The notes beneath the pieces were generated by a model. The model was not told the origin of the DNA, searched no databases, and saw only the letters and a list, made by a program, of their open reading frames with translations. This document shows, one piece after another, positions 20,571-32,149 of a DNA stretch of 64,000 nt. This DNA comes from VBAS01 sp963773465 (lineage in GTDB: Bacteria; Bacteroidota; Bacteroidia; Chitinophagales; Chitinophagaceae). How positions within the stretch are numbered: the stretch's first letter is position 1; the number at the start of each line of letters is the position of its first letter. The stretch is from positions 1,364,001 through 1,428,000 of the forward strand of contig CAVZBF010000002.1 in assembly GCA_963773465.1 (NCBI GenBank), read 5' to 3'. Position numbers and translations under genes: made by a program.

Positions 20571-21044
20571 ATGAAAAAACCGTACCTGGTAATTCTTATA
20601 CTCATGCTGAGCATTCTCTCGGCAAGCGCACAATCGAATGTGATCAAAGTGCAATCGTGCAGTAATGTATTAATTGCTCACCAGGTTGACAGCCTAAAAA
20701 AATTATATTCTGATGATGGCTTTGTTCTGATGAAAGAAGCTTCTATTACAATGGAAAGCGAATATGAAATGCCGGTGATCATTCCATTGAACCAGGGAAG
20801 CCTTTATCAGTTTGTTTTTATAGGCGATTATACAAGCCGTCTGTATGAAGTGCGCATGTTCGACTGGAATGAAAAACAAGTTGTCTTCAAACAAAATAAA
20901 TGGGGTGATGTTGACGGCAATGTTATTTCTTACGCCTACCAACCCCGCTTCTCCGAATTCCACATGATGAAACCCGTACAGGTTAACAAACAAAAGAAAA
21001 AGAATCTTTGTGGTTATGTGATGATGTTTAAGAAAGTAAAATAG
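20571..21044 (+). CDS. Small secreted protein of unknown function
   Basis: From MKKPYLVILILMLSILSASAQ (signal peptide) it has about 157 residues. The mature part is mostly beta (YQFVFIGDYTSRLYEVRMFDWNEK, shown by FVFIGDYTSRLYEVRMFDW) and resembles small Bacteroidota periplasmic proteins lacking a named family. No catalytic motif is seen. It is a single-gene unit bordered by a long 5' gap and by the 99-bp repeats. Confidence 0.65.
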   Translation: MKKPYLVILILMLSILSASAQSNVIKVQSCSNVLIAHQVDSLKKLYSDDGFVLMKEASITMESEYEMPVIIPLNQGSLYQFVFIGDYTSRLYEVRMFDWNEKQVVFKQNKWGDVDGNVISYAYQPRFSEFHMMKPVQVNKQKKKNLCGYVMMFKKVK

Positions 21045-21068
21045 AACCGCGATTTACAGGATTTATAA

Positions 21069-21365
21069 ACCACGATTTACAGGATTCATAGGATTATTGA
21101 GGAAATCAGGACACCCCTAATTGGATGAAATTTTATTATTGATCATTCTTTTAAATTGTAAACTGAAACCACGATTTGCAGGATTTATAGGATTATTGAG
21201 GAAATCAGGACACCCCTAATTGGATGAAATTTTATTATTGATCATTCTTTTAAATTGTAAACTGAAACCACGATTTGCAGGATTTATAGGATTATTGAGG
21301 AAATCAGGACACCCCTAATTGGATGAAATTTTATTATTGATCATTCTTTTAAATTGTAAACTTAA
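21069..21365. repeat. Three tandem copies of a 99-bp unit carrying the 3' end of the GxxExxY gene
   Basis: ACCACGATTT starts at 21069, 21168 and 21267, exactly 99 bp apart. Each unit holds ACCACGATTTGCAGGATTTA, then GAAATCAGGACACCCC, then about 48 bp that are the reverse complement of the last codons and stop (LQFKRMINNKISSN) of the gene at 21315-21695. The third unit is the real gene end. Copies 1 and 2 are duplicates downstream of the stop. A degenerate half-unit is at 21046. Confidence 0.9.
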
Positions 21366-21695
21366 AGAACCAAAATTTATCAGCAATCCAATCTCAATTC
21401 CGCCGGCTTCGAGATAATTTTTAGCCTGTGCAATATTTATGTCTGATAATTCTGTGGCGGCTTTTATTTCAACAGGTATAATTTTTTCAACCAGGAAATC
21501 AACTCTCCGCACGCCAACCTGCTCACCTTTATAATGAATCCTGATATCATACTCATCTTCGAATTTAACATTCTGTAATTTGAATTCAATAATAAGAGCT
21601 CTGTGATAAATGTATTCTGGATATCCAGGCCCAAGTTTCTTATGCACCTCCATCGCACAGGCAATAATCTTGTAAGTAATTTCCTCATGCTTCAT
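21315..21695 (-). CDS. GxxExxY protein (PD-(D/E)XK-like)
   Basis: The 126-residue protein starting MKHEEITYKIIACAMEV carries the family signature GYPEYIY (GxxExxY) after HKKLGPG. A nuclease-like core follows: VGVRRVDFLVEKIIPVEIKA, with Asp and the Glu-X-Lys of the PD-(D/E)XK fold. The C-terminus is GIEIGLLINFGSLSLQFKRM. Members are widespread in Bacteroidota and unassigned in function; a DNA-acting role is inferred from the fold. An open frame continues upstream to 21857, but those residues (LNPENPRFNRLNPFF) are repeat translation, so the ATG at 21695 is chosen. The 3' end is copied twice more downstream. Confidence 0.88.
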   Translation of the reverse strand: MKHEEITYKIIACAMEVHKKLGPGYPEYIYHRALIIEFKLQNVKFEDEYDIRIHYKGEQVGVRRVDFLVEKIIPVEIKAATELSDINIAQAKNYLEAGGIEIGLLINFGSLSLQFKRMINNKISSN

Positions 21696-21942
21696 ATAAA
21701 GGAATTTAAACAGAAGGAAAGTATCCAACTTTCCGGATTTAAAAAAGGGATTTAAACGATTGAAACGAGGATTTTCCGGATTTAAAAGATTCATGAGCAA
21801 ACCGGGATGCTCAAAAACACAGGACCAAGCTTCTTTTGTAGATTCCCAAAGGCACAATTCCTGTAAATTACTTTCTCATAATTCGCACTGGGGAGATTAT
21901 CCAAATTTCCTCACAAATCCTATCAATCCTGCAAATCCTGGT

Positions 21943-24900
21943 TTATTGTGCGAGGGATATCGTCAATGTCATTCCTGCACGTGTATTTGTAATAGGCGCA
22001 GTAGTCGCGATCTTTGGAATTGTTCTTGTTTGCTGAAAGAATAATGTGGCTCTTATGCGGCTGTTGACAACGTAGTCAATAGTTGGATAAATGTTAATCA
22101 CCTTTTGTCCTGCTGTACCAAATGATGTATTCTGATCAAGCTTGCTGTTTGCAGTAGCATCGTCACGAATGCTGAAGTCAAGCTTGAATGTAACATCGTT
22201 ATCCAGCTTGCCTTTCATGAATGGTATTTTTTTGATCAATGGCATTCCTTTTACTCTCCAGTCAGCACCGATCGTTAATTCTGTAGAACGGTTCTCTGCT
22301 AACTGGTAATCGATAAGGCTTAGACTAAGTTGTCTTGTTTTACGATACTCCATTCTTGCAGAAAGCTGGTTGGTAAAAGTCATATCAAGTGAAAGTAACG
22401 GACTGAACTCTTCCGTGATCGTAATATTAGGTACAAAGAAATAGGGAACATAATTACCGGTCAATGGATCGATAAATGCAGGGAATCCATAACGGAAAGG
22501 ATCCTGGAAGAACAATGCAGAATTAAAACTGTTCATGCTTAATGTGCTTCTGTATCCATGACGGATCGTAACATTGGTAAATATTTTTTCCAATCCTTTG
22601 ATCCTGCTTAATCCGTTATATGTAACATTCCAGTTTGGTTTAGCCTTTAACCCGCTAAACGGATTTGAATTCAATTTAGGATTTGAATTTTTCGTTATTG
22701 AAACACTCAATGGGTCTTTATTTGTGTAGGCCGCAATGAATGATGGTATAATTACATCCTGCGCATATCTTCCATAACCCTGGTAATAACCATCCGGTCC
22801 TTGCACCGGAGTTGGTCCGTTATAAGTATTCAGCTTTCCAAGTTTACCGGAAAGAATAATTCTATTGGCCTCAAATTGCTTGAATGTTTCAGATACAATG
22901 TTTGGATCGAATTTTTTGAACAATGTCTGGAAAGAAATATAGCTGATGCTGAAGCTGCCAAGAGCATAAGGATTTACTCTTGTAAGCGGACCCGCACCAC
23001 TTAATGTAGTATCCTTAAATAATTCAGTATAGTTTTTTGTAAATGATTTATCAAGATTAATATCGATATTAAAATCCCTGATTGGTGAAACCTGCGCTGT
23101 GATATTCAAACGCTGATCATAACGCTGCTGAATAAGAGAATTGAAGATCGGATCCTTTGACAACAAACCTTGTGCACCTTTCCTGTTTATCCAATTTGTA
23201 TCCACTTGTCGTCCTAAAATGAAATCCATTCCCGGTTGCATGCTCTTCCAGTTTTGACCGAGCACCCTTGTGCTGTCGAGATATCCAGGTAATAATGTGC
23301 CTGATGTTTCCGTGTATTGTACACCTACTCTTTTTAATGCTGTTGCCAGCTTAGCTACGCCTTTTACAATACCATTTACTTCCGGCAACGTATTCGCCTT
23401 CTTTGCTCTTCTTTCTTGTCTTGCTTGCTTGCGCTTGAGTTTTAAAAGTTTTCGTGCTTCTTTGCGGGAAAGTGAATCATTGTTCAAAGACTTCCTGGTA
23501 ATTTTTGGGGTTTTAGCGTCTTTCGGTGCCGGATTTGACGGTGCAGTGCTATGAACAGCTTTCAAAAATCTCCACTTAAGATACAATTGCTCAAAGTTCA
23601 GATCGCCTGTTACATTTTTAGTTTGTCCATTGCTGATCGTGTTACCAAGACTCTTTGCAAGCAATGAAGCGCCGATCCAATCGTACTCTGCTCTATAACT
23701 TGCCCGGACAGTGGTCCAGTCAAGAATTGGAATTTTATTCGTTGGAAAATTATAAGTAAATGTTGCATCCTGGTGGAAACGGGTATTCCTGCCGCCTTTG
23801 AAAAAGTTCTTTCTGACTGTATCCTTTTTTGCATCGGTATCGATGCGGCCAAACGGTTCATCTATCCTTGCATTATTGATTGCGTTGTAATCAAGACTCA
23901 GTGATCTTGTAAGATCCCAACGCACAATATAGTAACGATCGAATGTGAAATATTTATCATAGCTCTCCGGTATTTTATAAGGGCCGCCTCCTACATTTTT
24001 GGGCTGCAATGCCCCAAACTGCCTGAACACATCTGCTTTAACTGATATCTGTGATGGCCTGTAATTAAAATTAAAATCTTTAATAAATGATAACCATTTT
24101 GAATTTGATTTTATCAATCCCTTAAATGGCTCAAAATATTTTGGCTGCGGCGCATAATTATAACCAATTGCAGCGCGGGTCCTTGTCATATCATCATGAT
24201 CGATCAGCGGGTTGCGTCTTTCAATTTTTGTATACGAATAATTTCCATCAAAGTTAGAAATATCCCATGGCTGCGGCTTTTTGTTACCGGGCCTCATCAC
24301 CTTAACATTGGTAAGTGTAAAAGTTTTTATCGTTAGCGCATCTACGGCTTCTCTTTTTATCGAATCCTGTACCGATTTCGGATTATCCCTCAGCTTATCC
24401 CTTAATTTTATATCCAGGTCATACGGATCATAGTCTGGTAAAGATTGAGTGTGGCTGATACCTGCATACACCGGGATCTGTAATCCTAATTTTCTCGGTA
24501 ACAATTTTCCCGCATCGATATTCAATGCTATATCAAATTGTGCAAAATCTTCACGGCTGCGTTCATTTACTCTTTGCTCCAATGTTCCAAACCCGGTACT
24601 TCTTGCAGCAGCAGAAATACTTAGGTTAAAAAGATCGGCACCTGTGATATCTAATCTTCCTATACCGGCCCAACCTCCTTTTTCATTAAGTTGAGACAGG
24701 CGCAACTCATTAAACCAAACTTCAGCATAAATTGGTTCCAGTTTTAAATTCTCAATGCCCATAAAGAATCCTTTTACTTCACCAAGGTTCGGATTACCAA
24801 TGATGGCGAATTTCCTTCCGTCGATCACCTTGCTGTAATACTGCGCCGGCGAGATACCTGCTTTATTTCTTCGTATTTTTAAACGAACCAGTTCCTGTAT

Positions 24901-27900
24901 ATCAAGTTCAAGATTATTTGCTTCGGGCCATATCTTCAATGAATCGGTCGTGCCCCATGGTGTCATTTTTAATGGTACCCGTATTTCATAATAATTGCTG
25001 ACAAAATCACTGCCAATACGAATGACTGCATTCAGGTCTCCATCATCAATGGTATTCTGGAAAAGCTCTTCAGCATGAATAAACATATTTAGTTTACCGT
25101 ATTGCACCAGATCGAAGCTCTGTGTTCTGAATACTCCTCTTGTTTGTTTTTCAGTAAGGGCATTGAACCGTAGGCTTAATGATTGCTCGTTTAGTAATAA
25201 AGGAACATTGTTATTGCTGAGTTGTTGTTGTCTTGCTATGCCGGGTGGCTGCACATAAGGTATTGGTTCACGCTGATCATTTTCTTCAATATTTACAGCC
25301 AGTACATCAACCTTCACGGGATCATTTGCAGGTAGCCTTTTGAAAATACCGGTTGTATCTACTTCATAAGTAAAACGGCGCCATTGATTGCGGATCAATT
25401 CCAGTTTTCCAAAACGGCAAACAACGGTATCTTCAAAACCGGTAAGGAACATCCGGATAAAACGAATCGATTTAAAATCAGGAATATTTCCCACTTTATC
25501 ATTATACTGGTTCACTGGTATTCTGAATAAATACCATGTTTCAGATCTTGTTGTTCCGTCGGCCAGTGTTACATCGACTTCTCTTTTATCAGTAATAAAA
25601 TTATTGCCGATAGACATGTTTGGTTTCAGCTCGACACGGTATTGAAAATATTCTTCAACTTCATTCAATGTATTATCACGGTTTAATTCTTCCTGGTCAG
25701 GATACAATGTGAAAGCATTGATGAATTCCGTTTGATTTTCAGAAACAGGTGAGTTGCCATGCGGGTTATTAATTTCTTTATATCTTCCTAAGATCCCGGT
25801 CTGCGACTGATCATAAGAAGCATCACGGTAATTTTTAAAATTATCTCCCGAAGGATCTGCTTTAGCTTTTAAATAAATAGGCGATGATGTACCAAAGTTT
25901 ATAGCAAGACTATCCAAATAATTTTTCCGCTTTATATTCTCCAGCTCATCAGTCAACCCATCAAAACCTACATCCTGGTATTGACGATCCTCAGGATCAT
26001 TACTGAATGCATTGGTAACCTGTATCGGGTTTGATGGTACACGACCCCACACCGTATTATTATCTACCGGAATTGCAGGATTCTTAGTTGTTGGCAATCC
26101 ATTTTCATAAGCTCTTTTACCATCTCTTAAAACATCTTCTGAAATATTACCAAGGTTAAAATATAAGCTCGCCGCCAGTGCTGAATGGTTTATTGAATAA
26201 ATGGATCCTGCAGCCAGAATTCGATAAATTCAATATTACCGGTTTCAAAATCTGTTTGATCAATATTGCGCATCAAACCGCCCCATGCTTCCTTTGGATT
26301 TCAACAGGTTTCCATTTGCATTTACTCTTCCGGGCTTGTATTCAAAATTATAAGGCCTCTTTCTTTTGGATAAAATGCAAGGTCAAAAGTTGTGATCAAT
26401 GACTGTCCAAAATCAGTTGAACGTTTAGGAAAAATTTCATGTTGAATAAACCTGTCTTGTTTCCGGTTTTGATAGTTCATCTTTAAGTATTCCGCACAGG
26501 GTTATTTTGATTTCTTGCTTCCTGCAATACCTGTTCGATATTATACCAGGCAAGTTTTGCACGGTTATATCCGTAAGCAAGATTATTATGCAATGTCGCT
26601 TCAGGGAACAAAGGATTTCCGTTTGTATCCGGTGAGTTTTGCGGTGTTGAAGCCATCGTCCAGCTGATAAGTGGAAACCGAAGATCAATACTGTGCGGGT
26701 TCCTTCAAAGTCATCAATATAGATCACGCCATCTTCTCCTTTACCGATTTGTTTGGCATGCCCGGATTTCAATACTGCAGCTTCACCATAAGCTGTAATA
26801 CTCGACATTGCTTTTGTGGAATAAAAAGGAAGCTTATCAAGCAAACTTGTCAATCTTGGCATTTCATTCCGGTAATCGAAATCCAGACCATACATCGTAT
26901 TCCGTATCGGATCATCACCATAATTCTGTTTTATAAAGAATGGTCTTTCACCTAATCTTACAATCGTTCCACCAAGTGTAAGTTTTTTACTGGCAAGATA
27001 ATCCAGCCGCAACGCCATATAATTCTGTTGTTGCAATCCAAAAGTTGCATTGTTTTCATAATTAATATTGACCGGAACACCGGAATTGATGATCGCCTGG
27101 TTAATTACTTTCAATGTTCCAAGATCATAGTTTATTTCATAATCGATATTTTCACTGCAATACTTGTCCGCCGGCAGTTACAGTAACTGAACCACGGGGA
27201 ATATTAAATCCAAGTTGATATTCTGAAGTGCCTAAGCCTGATTTGACTTTTTCCAACAAATTTGAACCGGTTGAGGTTGGCATAGGTTTGCGCAATGGCT
27301 TTGATGGTATCGTACAAAGGATAATAAAGATATTTCTCCCGCTGCTGAATACTGTCGGGTCCACATACACATATTCAAGATTCATTCCAAAAGGTTCAAG
27401 CACCGGGAAAATGATCCGGCTCTGAGATGAGATGACAGTAAATCCTTCTACATAATCAAACACGCCATCGGGTTGCGGGTCATTCTGATTATTTAACCTG
27501 TCAAGGTTTACCAACGAGATCAGTGGTTGTCCTTTATAAGGATCGCTTACATCATCTGGTGGTAAATATCTTTTTTCACCAAGACTTGGTTCTTCATAAA
27601 CAACATCCAATTTGAAATCCTGTCGTTCCAACTGGCCAAAGCCCACTGAATAAACATTTTTCATCATCAGGTCCCAGATAGGAAGATTGGTACGTTGTGA
27701 AGTTGCTTTTAATAATTTCAGAAACAGAACTGTCTGTGTAGTTCCTGTTGAATCCGGCGGAACATCCTGTGAAAATTCACCCACCTGGTAAACCTTCCAT
27801 TATAAGTATATTGAAAAGCGACACCCAATACTTCATCCGGCTGAAGTGGCTGATTCAGTGAAAGAAAACCAATCTGCGGGTTAAAATAATAATCAGTTGG

Positions 27901-29183
27901 CAAAAGTTTCCGGGCAAATGTTTTTTCAAAATCCTGCACAGGCTGCAAACCGATACCTGTCAATACACTTGTACCGACGATGAATTTCTTGCTGCCGGGG
28001 TTACTTAATATTGTTGAATAAAGATTATTCGCATCATTTCTTGGTGGCACATAGCCAAGTCCACCCCATGGACCATAAGGCTTGCCTTCTCCAAGATCCA
28101 TCAATGCAACAACATCTCTTGTATCGGTAGTAGCGCCGTTTCTGTTTGTTACCCAAACTTCCACACGCAGTATTTGTGCAAGTGAATTAACAACCGGCAA
28201 ATTCCTCATCGCTTTATTATAATTATTCCGGAAATATTGGGCCATCAGAAAGTGACGGTTCTCTTCATATTCATCTGCTCTGTATGTAAAAGTTTGTGTA
28301 GATGAACTGCCCTGTAAACCCAATGATTGGCGTTGTCGAACGCTGATTAGCAATAACGGTGGTTACAAAAATTTTACCAAACTGCAATTGCGTTTTTATC
28401 CCAAACAAAGATTGTGCACCGGGTATCAATGTTCCTTTAGAAGTAAAACTTGTATTACCTGCCTGGAAATGTTTTAAGATTTCATCATCTTTTCCCTGGT
28501 AATCCAGCTTCAACTGATTTTCAAAATTAAAATTGGCAAGTGTATTATAGTTGATCGGCAATTTTAATTTATCACCAATGTTTGCATCCACCTGGAACTG
28601 GCAGTTCATATTAAAATCAAATCCGCCATTTTTTCTTGCTCGTTCAGGTAATGTTGGGTTATTTAATATTTTGTCCCTGGTAACCGCTAGTAAGTCCAAC
28701 ATAACCCGGATGGTTTGATATCAATTTTTCCGTTACCGACAATCCGGTTCACCCAATCATTTACAAAATTGAATTTAGGTTTGTATGTCCGGCGGTTCAG
28801 ATTGGCGAGCAGGCTTGCTCTTTTTCTGAAATATTCATTCTCATCTTCCCTGCCTTTCAGGTCAAGAAGTTCTCTCATTGAAAATGACATCGGTGTCCGG
28901 TAATAATGATTCCCTATCTTTTCAATGATATAATATTGTTTTGTTACTGGATCGTATTCAATATTCCTTTTTATAAAATGGTATCATTTAAATCAAAAGG
29001 ATTTCTGGTTGGATAATTATAAGGATCGCCATAGCGATCAGTTGGTGTCGGACGTATCGTATCTGTAGAAAAATAGGTATAGCCAAATCCGGGATATGGA
29101 GATGCATTTGCCTTTATTGTAATAAAGGCTAAAACGACTGCAACGATCAGCGTTCGTATTGTAATGGTTGACTTAAGGCTCAA
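21943..29183 (-). CDS. sprA: T9SS outer-membrane translocon SprA/Sov (several frame breaks)
   Basis: SprA is the very large beta-barrel channel of the type IX secretion system and is needed for export of sorting-domain proteins and for gliding. Seven consecutive same-strand frames (29183 down to 21943) add up to about 2400 residues, the family's unusual size. The N-terminus has a signal peptide (VAVVLAFITIKANAS) from a TTG at 29183. The last 1384 residues are continuous. Typical SprA stretches include MSFSMRELLDLKGR, DGVIYIDDFEGTRT, GWAGIGRLDITGADL and the terminal barrel strand TNTRAGMTLTISLAQ. Breaks lie near 28970, 28695, 28300, 27750, 27130 and in 26100-26440. The final 4.1 kb being intact suggests sequence error upstream, not decay. 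ruvA lies just upstream on the same strand, 45 bp away. Confidence 0.93.
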
Positions 29184-29228
29184 AACTTTCTCAACAGAAT
29201 TAGTTAGGTAAAATGTCAGTCGATAGGC

Positions 29229-29812
29229 TTACAGAGTTTTTAGGGCTTTCTTGATCACTTCTTCAAGGGAGGTTAGCGAAGGGTCAGATTGCATGACCCT
29301 TTGGATTGCCTGATCGGCTATGTTCCGGTCTATTCCCAGGGCCATCAGGGCATTTAACGCATCTGAGTGCAAAGTATTGTTTTTCATAGGCGAAATATTT
29401 GTATCGAACGGTTGTTTTGCCAACTTATCTTTAAGCTCAAGCACCAATCGTTCGGCTGTCTTTTTACCCATTCCTTTTACCTTTTCAAGAGCATGAGTAT
29501 CACCAAGTACGATTGATCTCGTAATTTCTTCAGGTCTCATGTATGACAACATCATTCGTGCAGTTGTTGCACCGATTCCTGACACTGAAATTAAATTAAG
29601 AAACATTTCTTTTTCCGCCTTGTCAAAAAAACCATAGAGAATATGAGCATCCTCCCGCACAAGAAGATGAGTATGTAAAACACCTTTTTCAAGATTTTGG
29701 ATCCTGGAAAAAGTATTCAGGCTAATTTGAACTTCATACCCTACACCATTAACATCCACATGTACTTGTGCCGGGCTTTTATGAACAAATTTCCATCAAG
29801 ATAAGCGATCAT
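29229..29812 (-). CDS. ruvA: Holliday junction branch-migration protein RuvA (5' frameshift)
   Basis: RuvA binds four-way junctions and loads RuvB for branch migration. The main frame covers residues VDVNGVGYEVQI to the end. A one-base shift near 29773, in a CCC run, joins it to the true N-terminus MIAYLDGNLFIKA starting at the ATG at 29812. Visible features: an OB-fold N-domain (LLVREDAHILYGFFD), two helix-hairpin-helix motifs (VSGIGATTARMML, VKGMGKKTAERLV) and a C-terminal domain III that contacts RuvB (SDALNALMALGIDRN). Total length is about 194 residues, as expected. It is divergent from fabH. Confidence 0.94.
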
Positions 29813-29837
29813 GGTTGCGAAAATAAGAGAATTGGGA

Positions 29838-29930
29838 TTGAAGTGAATTAAGGAATTAGGAATCAGGAATTTGAGGTCAAGCACCTAATTACCAATTACC
29901 TAATTCCTAACTTCCAACTTACCCGTTAAC
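29838..29930. repeat. Inverted AATTAGGAATTAGG repeat between ruvA and fabH
   Basis: Words AAGGAATTAGGAATCAGGAA on the left face CCTAATTACCTAATTCC-type words on the right. It lies in the divergent gap, so it may sit in either leader. It belongs to the same quasi-tandem short-word class as the blocks at 2571, 4708 and 36893. Confidence 0.6.
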
Positions 29931-29968
29931 CTCTGACTACATTATCTTCGATGCACTTAATTTTTTTA

Positions 29969-30960
29969 ATGATCAAAAAAAGTAACTGCTGCAATAACCG
30001 CTGTTGGCGGATATGTTCCTCCAGACAAACTCACCAATGCTGACCTTGAAAAAATGGTGGACACAAATGATGAATGGATCAGGACAAGAACCGGAATTTC
30101 TGAAAGAAGAATATTAAAAGGCGAAGGAAAGGCTTCTTCCGATCTTGGCGCTCCTGCGGTGTTGGAACTTTGTCAAAAAAGAGGAATTGATCCCAAAGAA
30201 ATTGATTGTCTTATTTGCTGCACCGTTACTCCCGATATGCTTTTTCCTGCTACTGCAAATATTATTTGTGATAAAATTGGTGCAACAAATGCTTTTGGTT
30301 TTGATTTGAATGCTGCCTGCTCTGGATTTTTATATGGCTTATCACTGGAATGATGTTTATTGAAAGCGGCCGGTATAAAAAAGTGGTGGTTGTAGGTGCT
30401 GATAAAATGAGTTCGATCGTTGACTATACTGACCGCGCCACTTGCATTATTTTTGGTGATGGCGCCGGTGCAGTTTTACTGGAACCTAATCAAGATGGTT
30501 ATGGATACTAGATAGTATTCTTAAAAGTGATGGCAGTGGCCGCCATTATTTATATCAGAAAGCCGGTGGCTCGCAAAAACCTGCTTCCATTGAAACAGTT
30601 AATAATAAAGAACATTTTATTTACCAGGATGGTCAGCCCGTTTTCAAATTTGCAGTAAAAGGAATGGCTGATGTAAGTGCTGAATTGTTGGAAAGAAATA
30701 ATCTTACCGGCGATGATATTGCATGGCTGGTTCCGCACCAGGCCAATAAAAGAATTATTGATGCCACTGCAAACCGGATGGGATTAAGCCAGGAAAAAGT
30801 AATGCTCAATATTCAACGATATGGTAATACTACTGCAGCCACTATCCCACTTTGTCTTTGGGATTGCAAACATGAAATAAATAAAGGTGATCATATCGTA
30901 CTTGCTGCTTTTGGCGGAGGATTTACCTGGGGCGCTACGTTGGTGAAGTGGGAGTATTGA
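29969..30960 (+). CDS. fabH: 3-oxoacyl-ACP synthase III FabH (frameshifted)
   Basis: FabH condenses acetyl-CoA (or a branched starter) with malonyl-ACP to begin fatty-acid synthesis. Corrected frames give about 330 residues. Seen: ITAVGGYVPPDKLTNADLEK, DTNDEWIRTRTGISERRI, the active-site Cys in LNAACSGFLYG, GDGAGAVLLEP, the catalytic His in PHQANKRIIDAT, Asn in YGNTTAATIP, and the C-terminal AAFGGGFTWGATLV. Breaks: an extra A in a seven-A run near 29978, near 30345, and near 30505. The ATG at 29969 yields MIKKVTAAITAVG after removal of one A. fabD is at 43 kb, not adjacent. Confidence 0.93.
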
Positions 30961-31117
30961 TCAATTTAAGATTTCGGATCGCAGGTAACATGGATGTGCT
31001 AATGAATAATTTACTCACGATTAATATTTCAAACCTTTTCGCCCCAAACCACTTGTCGATTGCTCAGAATTGTTATTCTTAAAGGTTGTACTATCGTTTA
31101 TTCCAAAACAATATACT

Positions 31118-31627
31118 ATGAAAAACGGTGTTCTAACTTTACTGATTGCTCTGCTTTTTCTTGCCGGGTGCAAAAAGAATAGTAATGATCCGGACTATTA
31201 TGTCAAACTAAAAATTAACGGTACGTGGGTTACATGGAAAACAGTTGCAGGTGAACTTGGACCTGATCTGGCCAATCCAGCAAAAACTGATTTTGGCATT
31301 ACCGCTAATGATGACGCACTGCAAACTATTTTTGATATTTCGATCCAGGTTGACGGCGCTAACTTTAATACCGGGACTTATTCCAGCGACAATCTTAATT
31401 ATTGGGTAGTGGTTAATCATATGACAAACGCAAACACTGCCAATATGAAACTCTATAGTATAGGAGATGCCACCGGACGTCCGGTCTCAAAATACGTTAT
31501 CAATGTAACCTCTATAACGAGCACTGAGCTCAAAGGTACTTTCACCGGCAATTACTTATATGACCACAGCGATGATCAAACTATTGACATTACAGAAGGA
31601 GAATTCAAAGTAAGACGCGTCAGGTGA
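31118..31627 (+). CDS. Lipoprotein of unknown function
   Basis: MKNGVLTLLIALLFLAGCKK is a lipoprotein signal with lipobox LAGC (Cys near residue 18). The mature part, about 150 residues, is beta-rich (YVKLKINGTWVTWKTVAGEL, ADIGTGTYSS-like FNTGTYSSDNLNY) and ends TDITEGEFKVRRV-like, recalling DUF-type Bacteroidota lipoproteins with a calycin or jelly-roll shape. No catalytic residues stand out. The start at 31118 is preferred over an upstream in-frame codon because of the signal. Confidence 0.7.
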   Translation: MKNGVLTLLIALLFLAGCKKNSNDPDYYVKLKINGTWVTWKTVAGELGPDLANPAKTDFGITANDDALQTIFDISIQVDGANFNTGTYSSDNLNYWVVVNHMTNANTANMKLYSIGDATGRPVSKYVINVTSITSTELKGTFTGNYLYDHSDDQTIDITEGEFKVRRVR

Positions 31628-31656
31628 GAATATTTTTCATCTCGAAGAATTATTTT

Positions 31657-31771
31657 TTACGGACTGTTCCATAGACTAAAATCTGTTGGCGGGATTTTTT
31701 CAATACATGATTGACGAAGCATATTTACAATTACCCGCCGTGATAAGTGGCGTAATTAAAAACAGATAATA
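31657..31771 (-). pseudogene. Remnant of a dinB 3' end
   Basis: The complementary strand encodes NMLRQSCIEKIPPTDFSLW and a stop at 31657-31659, matching the C-terminus of the intact DinB at 35059 (NMLRQLGIEKIPPTDFIVW). DNA identity continues upstream over about 100 bp, through the His-containing stretch, but the frame is broken there. It is a decayed duplicate tail lying 3.4 kb from the intact gene. Confidence 0.8.
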
Positions 31772-31939
31772 AACAAAGTTGATTTGATTGTAATTGCAGC
31801 ATGCGACTGTGGATTTACATAGGAAGCCACCTTAGTAAAAGATCTGTTGATATTTTTTTCTTCTTTAAATCCGGGTTTTTTACTTTCCCGGATTGCGAAA
31901 TTCATTTTATGTTTTTAATTTCATGGTCAATCCAACCCG

Positions 31940-32146
31940 ATGAATATAAAACATTACTCTTTTTGGCTGCGCTTTAGTTTTTTCCTCATTGTTTTTGCGG
32001 TTGCCTTTTTCCTGATATTGTTTCTTATCGATAAAAATCCAAATGATAATTTTAAAACTCTTTTAATTAAAATAGGAGTATTAGCAACTTTTTCGTCTTT
32101 GTTTTACAACCTGGTATTTAAATCGGACCCGGAGATCGTGGATTGA
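31940..32146 (+). CDS. Small two-TM membrane protein
   Basis: The 68-residue reading frame encodes two hydrophobic stretches, FSFFLIVFAVAFFLILFLI and TLLIKIGVLATFSSLFYNLVF (shown by LIKIGVLATFSSLFYNLV), joined by a short polar turn (DKNPNDNFK). The TTTCATGGTC-type leader gives no strong ribosome-binding site. It ends exactly where the repeat array begins (stop 32144-32146). It could be a real small membrane protein; no family is recognised. Confidence 0.45.
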   Translation: MNIKHYSFWLRFSFFLIVFAVAFFLILFLIDKNPNDNFKTLLIKIGVLATFSSLFYNLVFKSDPEIVD

Positions 32147-32149
32147 CCA

